Source: Labyrinthula sp. Ha (Eukaryota; Sar; Bigyra; Labyrinthulida; Labyrinthulaceae). Taken from it: 64,000 nt of DNA. The stretch covers positions 1,178,001-1,242,000 of the forward strand of contig JAALGZ010000004.1 of NCBI GenBank assembly GCA_015227615.1, written 5' to 3'. Position 1 is the first letter of the stretch; each line of letters opens with the position of its first letter. Below are positions 25,019-35,107 of this stretch, one piece after another. The notes beneath the pieces were generated by a model that saw only the letters and a list, made by a program, of their open reading frames with translations, was not told the DNA's origin and ran no database searches. A program made the position numbers and the translations under genes.

Positions 25019-25786
25019 ATGCTTCATAAAAAAGAAGAACAGACTCAACCACTTACTTTATTAAACGCACTCCTTCACCAACAACAGCAAGATCCTAGAG
25101 CCTTTATACAAGCAGATCACTTCTCTCCCCAAGCTAACCAGGAATACCTTCGTACCACCCCCTGTAATGGATTAACATCTGATACTCTTTCACCAGGAAT
25201 GTACTCTACACTTATATCTTACCAGCACCAGTTGATACAGGAGAAGATAAAAGCCGCGAACCTCCTCACAAATATAGCTCGTCAAAGTGTACAGGTTCCT
25301 CAACCACAAACTGCGCCTGAAGAGATTTGTAAATTTGGACGTAAAAGACATAGAGAAGCAAGTATAAGTTCATCAGATAGTTCATCAGATGTAGAGTACC
25401 TTAAGAAGGGAAAGGTAGGAGAAATGAAGAATGTAAAGACCTGGCAGTTGTGGTCCAGAGAAGAAGACGTTATTCTAATAGGAACTGTTTTTGATATATT
25501 CTTTGATAGAGGTTCGTTGACATCAGCTAGAGGAAGTGATGTGTGGGATGAGATTAAAATAAGAAACGATGAATCTGTTGAACGTTACTTACAATATATG
25601 AAATGTGTATCTCCACAAGTATCTGCAGTGGATTTACCACATCATGGAAAGAGAACTGCAAAAGCTTTAAAAAGACACTATAAGACCTTAAAAGAGAGAG
25701 CATCAAAAGAAAAAGGTTGTGAAACTCCATTTAAATTCGAAGACTATTTTAATGAGTGGAGAGAACTCAAGCAAAGAATTAGATAA
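25019..25786 (+). CDS. Myb/SANT-like predicted DNA-binding protein
   Basis: The frame is open upstream, but the ATG at 25019 is the better start: it follows an A-rich leader (AAAACAAAA), as at other genes here, and the extra 36 upstream codons look non-coding. From there the protein has 255 residues. Residues 1-100 are Gln- and Leu-rich. A basic patch (KFGRKRHRE, 105-113) could be a nuclear signal and is followed by a serine-rich stretch (SSSDSSSD). Residues about 141-228 contain spaced tryptophans and a TW..WSREED..L start, then VWDEI, then KRTAKALKRHYKTLKER, which is the pattern of an extended Myb/SANT-like domain. I infer a transcription factor or chromatin protein. It converges on the small HSP gene, 69 bp away. 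Confidence 0.6.
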   Translation: MLHKKEEQTQPLTLLNALLHQQQQDPRAFIQADHFSPQANQEYLRTTPCNGLTSDTLSPGMYSTLISYQHQLIQEKIKAANLLTNIARQSVQVPQPQTAPEEICKFGRKRHREASISSSDSSSDVEYLKKGKVGEMKNVKTWQLWSREEDVILIGTVFDIFFDRGSLTSARGSDVWDEIKIRNDESVERYLQYMKCVSPQVSAVDLPHHGKRTAKALKRHYKTLKERASKEKGCETPFKFEDYFNEWRELKQRIR

Positions 25787-25855
25787 ACTAAGGGAAGCGT
25801 CGTTAAATTATTTGTATTAAGTTGTTAAATCACCCGAGTCGAGCGTATAGATAAG

Positions 25856-26302
25856 TTAATTGATAGCAATAGATTTTCTCTCACTCTTTGCCTCCTCCTT
25901 TGGAATTGTAATTTCCAGAACTCCATCAGCAGTCTTTGCTGTCAACTTCTCAACGTTGATGTTCGCTGGCAACTCAATGTTTCTTGTAGCTGAACCTGTA
26001 CTTCTTTCTTTCCAGTGGAACTTCACTCCTTCTTCGTCTTTGTCATCTTCTGCTTTATTCTCATATGTTGCAGATACTGTCAATACACGCTTTTCAACAT
26101 GAACATTAATATTCTCTTTCTTCACACCTGGTACGTTAAAGTGCATCAAGTATTCTTTTGGTTTCTCTTGAATATCCATCTTCAACAACTCATACTTCTT
26201 CTTTCCTGACTTGTGCTGGGCCAACTGGTGACTTCTATCCATATCAAACAGAGGATCAACATCCCACAAGTCAAAGTTTCTAAAAGGCGATAACGAAAAC
26301 AT
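25856..26302 (-). CDS. Small heat-shock protein (HSP20/alpha-crystallin family)
   Basis: I take the second in-frame Met (26302) as the start, giving 148 residues beginning MFSLSPFRNFDLW. The upstream Met would add 16 mostly basic residues encoded by an A-rich leader that looks untranslated. The alpha-crystallin domain spans about residues 38-135. It opens with the P-G-V of MHFNVPGVKKENI, and its hallmark closing motif is TADGVLEITIPK (124-135). A C-terminal I-x-I motif (IAI, 145-147) can dock between subunits. Family role: ATP-independent chaperone that holds unfolding proteins, usually as oligomers. Upstream lie two heat-shock-element pairs, which supports heat induction. It converges on the Myb-like gene. 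Confidence 0.88.
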   Translation of the reverse strand: MFSLSPFRNFDLWDVDPLFDMDRSHQLAQHKSGKKKYELLKMDIQEKPKEYLMHFNVPGVKKENINVHVEKRVLTVSATYENKAEDDKDEEGVKFHWKERSTGSATRNIELPANINVEKLTAKTADGVLEITIPKEEAKSERKSIAIN

Positions 26303-26361
26303 TTTTTTCTTTTTTTTTGTTGATTTAGTTTTGGTTTGGTTAATTTTCAACGGTTAGATTT

Positions 26362-26388
26362 TTCCAGAAATGCTAAACTGTTCTGGAA
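26362..26388 (-). promoter_or_regulatory. Heat-shock elements upstream of the small HSP gene
   Basis: Two inverted half-site pairs, TTCCAGAA (26362-26369) and TTCTGGAA (26381-26388), lie 60-86 bp upstream of the HSP20 start codon. Each has the TTC-nn-GAA form bound by heat-shock factor, and each is the reverse complement of the other. Two sites in 27 bp just upstream of an HSP gene are unlikely to be chance. Confidence 0.7.
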
Positions 26389-29300
26389 AACCCGGGCGAA
26401 AATTAACCAATTATCGCGAGTGTGTTCTTTAGGGCTCTTCGGGTATCGTGTAACTATTCAAGAGTTTCTTCAATAGTCTAGAAATAGATTTTGGATAGTA
26501 TTATTTTTATAAAGGAAATGATTAATTAAAAGGTATTTTTACTTAGCACCTCCTATCGCATAGAAATATGGTACTTACAATGAAGGTGCTATAAATTTCC
26601 TACCCTTCATAGCTGTTTGCTAAGTTCGTGAGCCTGGTTTATACATCTTTAGATACTGGTCACTTAACTATGTAGAAAACTGGTTGATACCCTTCTTGAG
26701 AAAGAATATTTCCAAAAGGATCGTGAAAAGAAACAATTCGGAAGGACATGGCTCAACTAAACCTTTAACATTACTTAACATAATCCTAGTCAAAGCCCTA
26801 AGTTTCCAACTGGTAGCAGAGGTTAATAATTTTTCAGAGAATGAGGTCAAGTTTAAAAACAACCCCGTTTAACGGGATTTTGTAAGTGTAAAAAAATTGA
26901 CAACTTCTTTTCAGTTTTTCCTGCTGGTGGAAGTCTTTGTGTGGAAGAGAACCTACTCATCGTATTTTAAATTGCTTTGCAATGATCTTCAACCATTGGA
27001 AAACAGGAGAACAGTCTCCTTTCAGTTCAATCCTTTTATTAGTTCTGTACTACATCTGACATCTTGTGTCAATAGAATTTATATAGTTAGAAACTCAGTT
27101 TATTTGATTCTTAACCAAAGTATACTTACTCGATTCCTTTATTAGTTATGTTGCTCCAATAGTAAACACATAATCAGTAAATAGTTATTGAAATAAACTT
27201 TTTCTAAGTTCATTTTATTGAGCGTCATATTCTTAGTTACTCCTCATTTATTCCAGCTACTTTTTCTAGGCAAGTTATATAGAATACCTTTTTTTTTCAC
27301 ATATTTTAGCTCTTTACTCAAAGGCTACAAAAGCTGCTTAGGAAGCATAACTCCTTTATCAAAGTACAATTTTAATCAACCAAAAGTATTGTTGAAAAAA
27401 GCACGGGATTCCCAGTTCGAATAACTTCTGTTTCATATTGCCGTGGAAACTAAATATTAGCTGGTCAACATGTGCTATTTCTTTGTGTAGCTTTGTAATT
27501 AAACAGTAGGACAAAAATGCGTAGTAGCTTTTCATTGTGCTATTTTCTCCTACGTACTAATGGAAGTTGTACATGAAAATCGGCTATTAGTTAATTAATT
27601 TCAAATAATTTTGGCTTTGGTATACTTAAGGTTAGGCTAATTTAACTGAATACTTATATGAAACCTTAAAATAAAGATCTTAGTTTCTTGCCTCCGAATT
27701 AGTACATGACAAAACTTGGCACAAGTGTTGGTTTGGTTGAACTCATGGATTTGAAATGTGTAATATTGAATTGAATAGTCTTCTAGCCTACTAGTTTCTT
27801 CTCTTTGAAAATAAAGTATATATGCTCTGTAAATCATGAAATATAACTATGTTTTCCAAGTTTAACAAAATCATTAGCCTTTTGATGGACCACTCACCTT
27901 TGTGTAGGATTAATTTTTTTGTTTTCAAGCAATACGCGCTAATAGTTTACTGGGATAAGTATTTCATAGAGTTTCTAGGCATCACTTATTTTAACTTGAG
28001 TTCATAAAATATGATTACTAACTCAAACTTATTGAGAAAGTGAAGATTTCTGCTTATCTTTCTTGCGGTACGCTACAGTAGTCAATTACTCTTCTAGTAG
28101 AAGAAAACTTATTTGCATTCATTCTATGTTTGCAAAATTTCTTTGCAAATCTGTCGATAACAGTTTCAACATGAACCAACTAATCCATTGTATTTGACCA
28201 TTACAAACAAAGAGAATAAGCTTTTTCAGAAAAGGTTATGAATAAAAGGGTGATAGCTTGGTTACTGAACCTAATTTGGATACGGTTGAACCATCAGTTC
28301 CAATCAGTTCTTTTTCAATTTTTCATATCAGGATCATTATTGTGCAAAAAGTCTTGTCTTTAAAGAAGTTTTGTACTTTGTAAAATAACGAAGAATATAT
28401 TACATAGGTTTTAAATTTTCTACTAGATGACTATATATTCTTCATTAAAGAACACTTAAAACTACAACAAGTGAAATCAAAAGAGAAACTTGGCAATCTA
28501 ATATCTTTCACAAATACCAACATGTATTTAAAGGAGAAAAGCCAACATTCAACATATTAAAAACCAATAATCTTGCCACAAAGGTCTGTCCTAACCAAAT
28601 AATAACAGAAAGTTTGATGGAGCATAGATGAGGTTTTGGGGGGTGCACTATATTTGTTCTTATATCTAAACCTGTACTCTGGGTGAGTTATGTTCAGTGA
28701 AAGCTTTACATCGAATCGAAGTGTTATATGATTGCCAAGAATATACATTCCACTATTTAAGACTAGAGTTACTTTGTGACAGAAGTTTTTCTATTCGGTG
28801 TCATCATTAAGTTTTGATTATGTGTTGATTATTGCAAAGCTTCAGAATAGCATTTACGTTTAGCTTAAAAGAATAAAAACTATCACCCCCCAGAATACAA
28901 ACTATAAATGAAGAATAATCCTTTCCTCCCAATCATTGCCAGTTTGACAGGAAATGTGTGATCTCTATATTCTTCAATCCAGAAACCCGGTTCCTCGTTG
29001 GATAACTCTTTTCCCTTCAGTTATTCTCTATTAGAGAAGGTTCAACCAAGCGTCCTTTACATTTGTTTCTTCAGGAGCAAACAAGCATATTATGGTTTGA
29101 AAAATTGCACTTTTCAAAATTTCTAGGTTTCAAACTTATTCATTTTTAACAGAAGACAAATGTTAAGGAATTTCCAAATATCAACAGCTGGTGGATACAA
29201 ACAAGCATAAGTTTTTCTATGGTTTACGTAAAAGATTCTTACAATGTCCATAGAAACTCTTTGATTGAGATACCACAGAGTGACCACAAATTATACTCTA

Positions 29301-29427
29301 CTGCTTGAACAAACTCAGCTCTGTTATTAGTAGTTAACTATTAAATTAATCATGATAAGAAACCCTGGAAAAAAATAGAAAACTTTTGGTATTCATGTAT
29401 TAAGTTTTACTCTATCCCATCACATTC
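26389..29427. other. Gene desert between the small HSP and 6PGDH genes
   Basis: About 3 kb of AT-rich DNA without supported genes. The right end is the 3' flank of the 6PGDH gene. Confidence 0.6.
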
Positions 29428-30915
29428 TTATTGAATAGCATGCGCGTCAGTCCACTTACAGTGAAACTTCTTTCCAGCAGGTTGGTCCTTTCTTTCAAAA
29501 GTGTGACTTCCGAAGAAATCTCTCTGAGCTTGTACCAAGCTTGATCCAATCAAAGTTCCTCTTCTGTACTGGTCAAAGTATGCCAAAGAAGCATACATAC
29601 TAGGAACAGGAATTCCACTAGCAGCACAGAGTGTAACAACTCTTCTCCACGCAGCTTGTCCTTGACTAATTTCTCTTTTAAACTGTGGATCAACCAACAA
29701 GTTAACCAGTTTAGGATCCGCATCATAAGCACTCTTAATAACATTCAAAAACTTTGCTCTGATGATACATCCTCCAGTCCAGATTCTAGCACACTCACCC
29801 AAATCAACACCCCAGTCAAACTCATCACTAGCCTGTCTGATCAAATTCATACCTTGGGCATACGAACAGATCTTACTTGCATACAAAGCTCTTCTCACAT
29901 CCTCTACAAGCTGAACTTTATCTACTTCAGGCATCTTAGTAGGTCCGGAAATTTGAGGAGCAATTTTTTCTCTCGATTCCTTATCAAAAGAGATGAATCT
30001 AGCATCAAGGGCTCCAGCCATAGTTCCTACAGCAACAGCTCTATCAGCACCTTCCTTAATAGTCATCTTTCCAGTTCCCTTGTTTCCTGTTCTGTCAAGG
30101 ATCATATCTACAAGAAACTTACTGTCATCTGTTTGCAATAATTGTGCATTGTCAACTGCTGAAGTGTACACATCAGTATCTCTCTTTGCAAAGATTTTCG
30201 CTGTGATCTCAATTAAAAACGAATCAAGTTCTCCATTGTTCCAATCCTGGAAAATGTTTGCAAGCTCGTCATTACTAAATCCTCCAACAGTCTTCAAAAT
30301 AGTATATGCCTCTGCAATCAACTGCATATCTCCATACTCAATTCCATTATGAACCATCTTTACATAATTCCCACTTCCATCTCCCCCAATATAAGTCGTA
30401 CAAGATCCACTGGATGTTTGAGCAGCGCACTTCTTGATGATCGGCTCTATCGCATCATATCCTTCTCTAGCTCCACCTGGCATAAGAGATGGTCCGTTTC
30501 TTGCTCCTTCTTCTCCTCCTGAAACTCCCATAGCCATATAAATTATTCCCTTACTTCTTACTTTTTCTGTTCTTCTTAAAGTATTTTCATACCACTCGTT
30601 ACCTCCATCGATAAGAATATCACCTGGTTCAAGTAACTCCGAAAGCATATCAATAACTGCATCTACAGGTTTTCCTGCTTTTACAAGAAGCATAACCTTT
30701 CTTGGTTTAGCTAAGGAGTTTACAAACTCTTGAGGATCTTTATATCCGGTAAGGTTAGATGCTTGATCTCCAAGTTCTTGTTTTGCTCTTCTCACACATA
30801 TGTCTACTTTATCAGGAGCACGATTGCACACAGATATTGTGAATCCATGTTCAGCTACGTTAAGAGCAAAGTTTTGCCCCATAACTGCAAGTCCATATAA
30901 TCCAAATTGAGACAT
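29428..30915 (-). CDS. 6-phosphogluconate dehydrogenase (decarboxylating)
   Basis: A complete intronless 495-residue enzyme. It oxidises 6-phosphogluconate to ribulose 5-phosphate and CO2, making NADPH in the oxidative pentose phosphate pathway. The N-terminal nucleotide fold begins GLAVMGQNFALN (residues 8-19). DGGN (103-106) and GGEEGARNGPSLMPGG (133-148) are the substrate-site signatures. KMVHNGIEYGDMQ (186-198) supplies the catalytic lysine. ILDRTGNKGTGKMT (272-285) is the family signature of the all-helical domain. The C-terminal tail (GKKFHCKWTD) has the family's His in the substrate loop. The length matches the usual 470-500 residues, and no organelle presequence is evident, so it is probably cytosolic. 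The first ATG fits the family start exactly. Confidence 0.97.
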   Translation of the reverse strand: MSQFGLYGLAVMGQNFALNVAEHGFTISVCNRAPDKVDICVRRAKQELGDQASNLTGYKDPQEFVNSLAKPRKVMLLVKAGKPVDAVIDMLSELLEPGDILIDGGNEWYENTLRRTEKVRSKGIIYMAMGVSGGEEGARNGPSLMPGGAREGYDAIEPIIKKCAAQTSSGSCTTYIGGDGSGNYVKMVHNGIEYGDMQLIAEAYTILKTVGGFSNDELANIFQDWNNGELDSFLIEITAKIFAKRDTDVYTSAVDNAQLLQTDDSKFLVDMILDRTGNKGTGKMTIKEGADRAVAVGTMAGALDARFISFDKESREKIAPQISGPTKMPEVDKVQLVEDVRRALYASKICSYAQGMNLIRQASDEFDWGVDLGECARIWTGGCIIRAKFLNVIKSAYDADPKLVNLLVDPQFKREISQGQAAWRRVVTLCAASGIPVPSMYASLAYFDQYRRGTLIGSSLVQAQRDFFGSHTFERKDQPAGKKFHCKWTDAHAIQ

Positions 30916-31197
30916 GTTCTACGAAATGTTTTAGTTACCCTAAGTTTCTGTTTTTGTACTTTATTTCTGAGTATCTTGGAAGCCGGTCTAATTATTCCGA
31001 AGAGATGAACTTTTTCTCCGGCGAAGAAACAAATCGAATTGTATCGGATCAATTAATACAAGTTTGACTCATACTAAGTATTAATACTTTTTTCACATTC
31101 TATAACCAATAAATAATGATATCAATAATTCAAATAAAACTTTATGGCTCTTTCCATGATTTAATATAATCAATCTGACTCAACCTTCGAAACGGAT

Positions 31198-31320
31198 ATG
31201 AGGAATGCTGAAACTTTATCTAAAGTTTCAATGGAGAATTCGGAAACTCCGCGAAAAATGGCGAGAGAAGGATACGTAGCTTCTACTTTGAACGATGCAC
31301 TGAGTAAACACATAGAGTAA
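31198..31320 (+). CDS. Possible 40-residue ORF upstream of 6PGDH
   Basis: A short frame starting MRNAETLSKVSMENSETPRK and ending LSKHIE. Its hydrophilic, evenly mixed composition is more protein-like than the surrounding desert. It is divergent from the 6PGDH gene, about 280 bp away. No family is recognised. It could be a microprotein, an upstream exon, a decayed gene or chance. Confidence 0.2.
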   Translation: MRNAETLSKVSMENSETPRKMAREGYVASTLNDALSKHIE

Positions 31321-34300
31321 ACTTAACAGTGAAACTAAATAATTGTTGTTAGTTTTTCGAAAAAGGATTAAAACATTAAAACAACGGTCTATGTTTGAAA
31401 AAAATTCTAATTAAAGTCAAAGTTTTTGTTAAAATATAAGTGGTTACATCATGGAATATGAGTTTAACATTAGTTTCAGCGCTCTGCTCCGTCCAACATG
31501 ATGATCTGATTTGAAAAGGGCAACGAAATAAAATAGTGGTTCTAGTTGACTGAACAAGTGCTAGCGAAGATAACCACTGATTCCAGAACAAGCGATGAAC
31601 ATAAGGGAATACAATGAAATTGAATTAGAGTTGCAGTATAAATTTTCAAGTAATGGCATCATTAATACTCTAAATCCTTACTTAACTTACCTGGAAAAAC
31701 TTCAAACTCACTCAAAACTCCTGGAAAATCCTGAAGACTCACTTCTAGTGATCATGAGAATCTCTAATTGTACTTTTACGTTAAGGACTTACTAAAAAGT
31801 CTATATCTCTAAGTGCATGTAATGCCTTCAAAACACATTTTGCAAGAATAAATCCAGTTAAACCTCTTAAGTATATTCTGTAGATAAAAGGAGAAGGAGC
31901 AAGATGCCCAACTGACGTTGCTTCACTTGAGAACTTGAAATACTATGGCAATTTTGCTCCAAAGATCTAACTACTTAAGTTTTAGTGCAATTATATGACA
32001 GCATGCTTGACGTGTTTTCTTCAATTCTCTTACTACCTCTAAGTCAGAAGAGAATTCAATGTTCTTTGTTACGAAGAAGTTGTTGGTCTAGCGGTTCCAT
32101 ATGATTTATTAGTAAAACCAAAAAACAACGCACTAGGGAATTTATCACAAATCATCTCCTCTCAATACTGTTCCTCACGTTGCAACTTTCACCTAGGGAA
32201 TAGATTATGCGGACGATTCAATGGTGTGTAACGCCCTTAGAGTCTCGAAAACACTAAGATCTCAGTGCTACTAGGTTACTTTGTGCTTGTCCGTTTCAGC
32301 ACTGTGTTAAGGCACTTTATGGAGGTTATTTTTTTTCAAGCATTTGTTTCGATATGAGATAAAGGTAAAATCTGAGATTTTCTTCGTTAAACTTTAATCG
32401 CCAGTTATTGCCAACAAAATTTAATTCATTGTTTAGTGCTCTGTAATTCGGATAGAAAATTACGAACTCTAGATGGAGATAGTTAAAATGGAGAAGAAAG
32501 TCAGATGAGAAAAAATATTAATTTACTGTAAAGGGTATCCGTAGCGACTGGTTTACTCTTTTGAGCGATTCTGGGTAGATTTTCAAAGACGGGGTGTGAT
32601 GAGAGTATCCTTGGTTGTTCTAGTTTGAAACAAAACATAAACGATATATTATCTAAATAGAAAAGTTTGTCAGAGCTTGAGCTCCATAATGGAAGCATTA
32701 AGCTAAGTAATTGAATGCTTCAGTTAACTTTTAGTAGATTTTATGTTTGGGAAAACTGGCTATTTTTGTTAACAAAGTGTTCAAGCTTGCAGTGGCTGTG
32801 GCATAAAGGCGAAGTCTGAGCTCGTCGTGTATAATTCGGTTAGAATACAATACGAAAGATTCAAGTTTTTAGACAAAAGAAGATGCTACTTACTTCAAAA
32901 TATGATTTTTCTTTACCTTAATCTAGTATGTTAGTTTAGAAAATCATATCACCATAAGTTTTTGGTACTGTTAGAAAAAATGAACGGAGAACGAGTTTGT
33001 TAAAAATAGTAACAATGACTATCTGCTTAGAAATTACCATGCCATCAAGGGTCCTACTATTTCTGAATCTTATTTCCCTACTCTGTGAACATCTGTGGAC
33101 ACGATCATTGTTCAAAGATCATGTAGTTTCTAATTGCGCCTATAGCTACTATAAAAAGTTAGTCAAGATTTTGATATTAAATACTCTAAGTTAAATCCTC
33201 GGATATCTTTATACAATGACACATTGTGTCCAATAACTTTAACAGTAATTATTAGGCATTATTCTAGTCAGAAGTTTGAAGAAATGATACCCCCATAAGA
33301 AAAGAACAAAATATATTTCCTGATTACCGGAGTTCAGTGACACCAGCTAAGACATCGATACTGAATGCTGGTTTTAGTATAAATTTTTAATGTTGGAAGT
33401 AGTGAATATACATAATTCAGGGTCCATACAGTTAAACCCTTAACATAGTATTATTAGAAAAAACATTCATCTTGTTGATAGCTGCCCTGCAATATTTTCT
33501 CGTGTTTCTTACTGAGAAGCAATGTTAGGTCTACACCCCTGTTATTGTTATGATAATTTCCGAAAACTGTTTCTCAAAATGGCGATTTGTCCAAGATAAA
33601 CTTAGTTTTCAATCTTATAATTAAAGCAGTTATTATGATTTAAGCCTAACAGCAGGAAAGGTTTGTGTTCATTACACAAATCAGATACAGTACTCTACTG
33701 CAGCAGATATAGTGAGAAAGTGAGAATATTTGAATCTATGAATTATGATAGCTGTGCCCTAATAATGGAGCCTACAAAGTAAATTTTCCTAGAGGTAGTC
33801 ACTTAGGCATACATTTATTTGCAACATTCACCTAGTTATGTCTATACGATAATAAAAACAGTATTCACAAGAGGTCATATTGCGGCAAATTAAAACGTTC
33901 CAATGTAGGGTGGCGAGAAGTAAAATATTGGTAGAACAGCTCTGAGCACCATAAAATTTAATTGTTTTGTTTTTTGATTGTTTAGCTCGTCAAATATTTT
34001 AAAATAGTAAATTCCCGGTGGCATCAGAGAACCCTTTAGCGACAAACATTCCAACTACGTTTGGAGCTCCTAATCTTAGAATACTGGGTGAATACTACAT
34101 TTTGAATTAATTTAAATGAATAAGGTCCTTTATCCCGCTTCAACCTCTAACTGCCCATACATGTGTCGGAACTTTTGTGGCTTAAGAGTTTGGACGGAAC
34201 GAGGAATATCCTCTCTAGGAGTTGACAAGACTTAAATTGAAACCCTATGATAGAACACGACCATGCGGTCAAGTACCAGAAATATTCCCTTTATAAATCC

Positions 34301-35107
34301 ATTTAGATTACCTACTATACAGGAACCTCTCACGAGGGTTTCATAGCTTGATTGTCTTTTCTCTCTTGGCACAAGAAGAATTCCCAATACGCCGGTGATT
34401 GTTTGAATCTGGTTGGATATTTAAGAAGCATAGAGTAAGTGTACTTGATACAAGGGTAAGTGAGTGTTAAACATTGGTAAGTAAAACCATATGCTCTAGA
34501 TGTATGATACTTAGCTAATTGTCTTTGCAACAGATCGCCTACCTTGGTTTTTACTCGAAACTATTAAATATTTCCAGGCCATGAAGCTAAAAATGTGCAA
34601 AAACTTCATACTAACTATGTACTATCTACTTGTCGAGTAAAGCACCGGGACTGCAAAGATCCACGGAGTTCTGAACTCAACATATTAGAATTTAGTTTGA
34701 AACCAGCACTTTAATCTACAAACTATCAGTGCTTTACATGTTTTAAAGTCTTTGTGGTTTCTCAGTAATCGTAAAAGGGTTATATAACTTTTAGCTTGAA
34801 CTAACAAAAATATTTTTTTTTCTTAAACAATCTTTTCTTTTTAATTGTGATAGAATTTAATCTTACACACTTTTAGTTACTACCCGATTTAAGTTTCCGG
34901 TTCCAGTAGTTATAGAACAGTTCATCGTATATTTTAATTAAATATCTCTTTAACATATGGGTCTTATGGCCCATTGTAATTATATCCTAGTGCAATAATC
35001 GTTTCAGAAATGATCTGTTAATTGTTCATTCAAAACAAAAAGTGTATTCAATAAGGAAACAGAAAACAAAGTGAACAGATTACACATTTCAAATACTCCT
35101 AGTTTTA
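31321..35107. other. Gene desert before the adenylyl cyclase gene
   Basis: About 3.8 kb of AT-rich DNA. One 66-codon frame at 31595-31795 starts with ATG and has a plausible composition, but it has no family and is short enough for chance. Otherwise nothing is recognised. The last 200 bp are presumably the promoter of the cyclase gene. Confidence 0.55.

Noticed and set aside
30855-31052. Minus-strand frame overlapping the 6PGDH start
   Set aside because: Alternative frame of the 6PGDH leader; no coding features.
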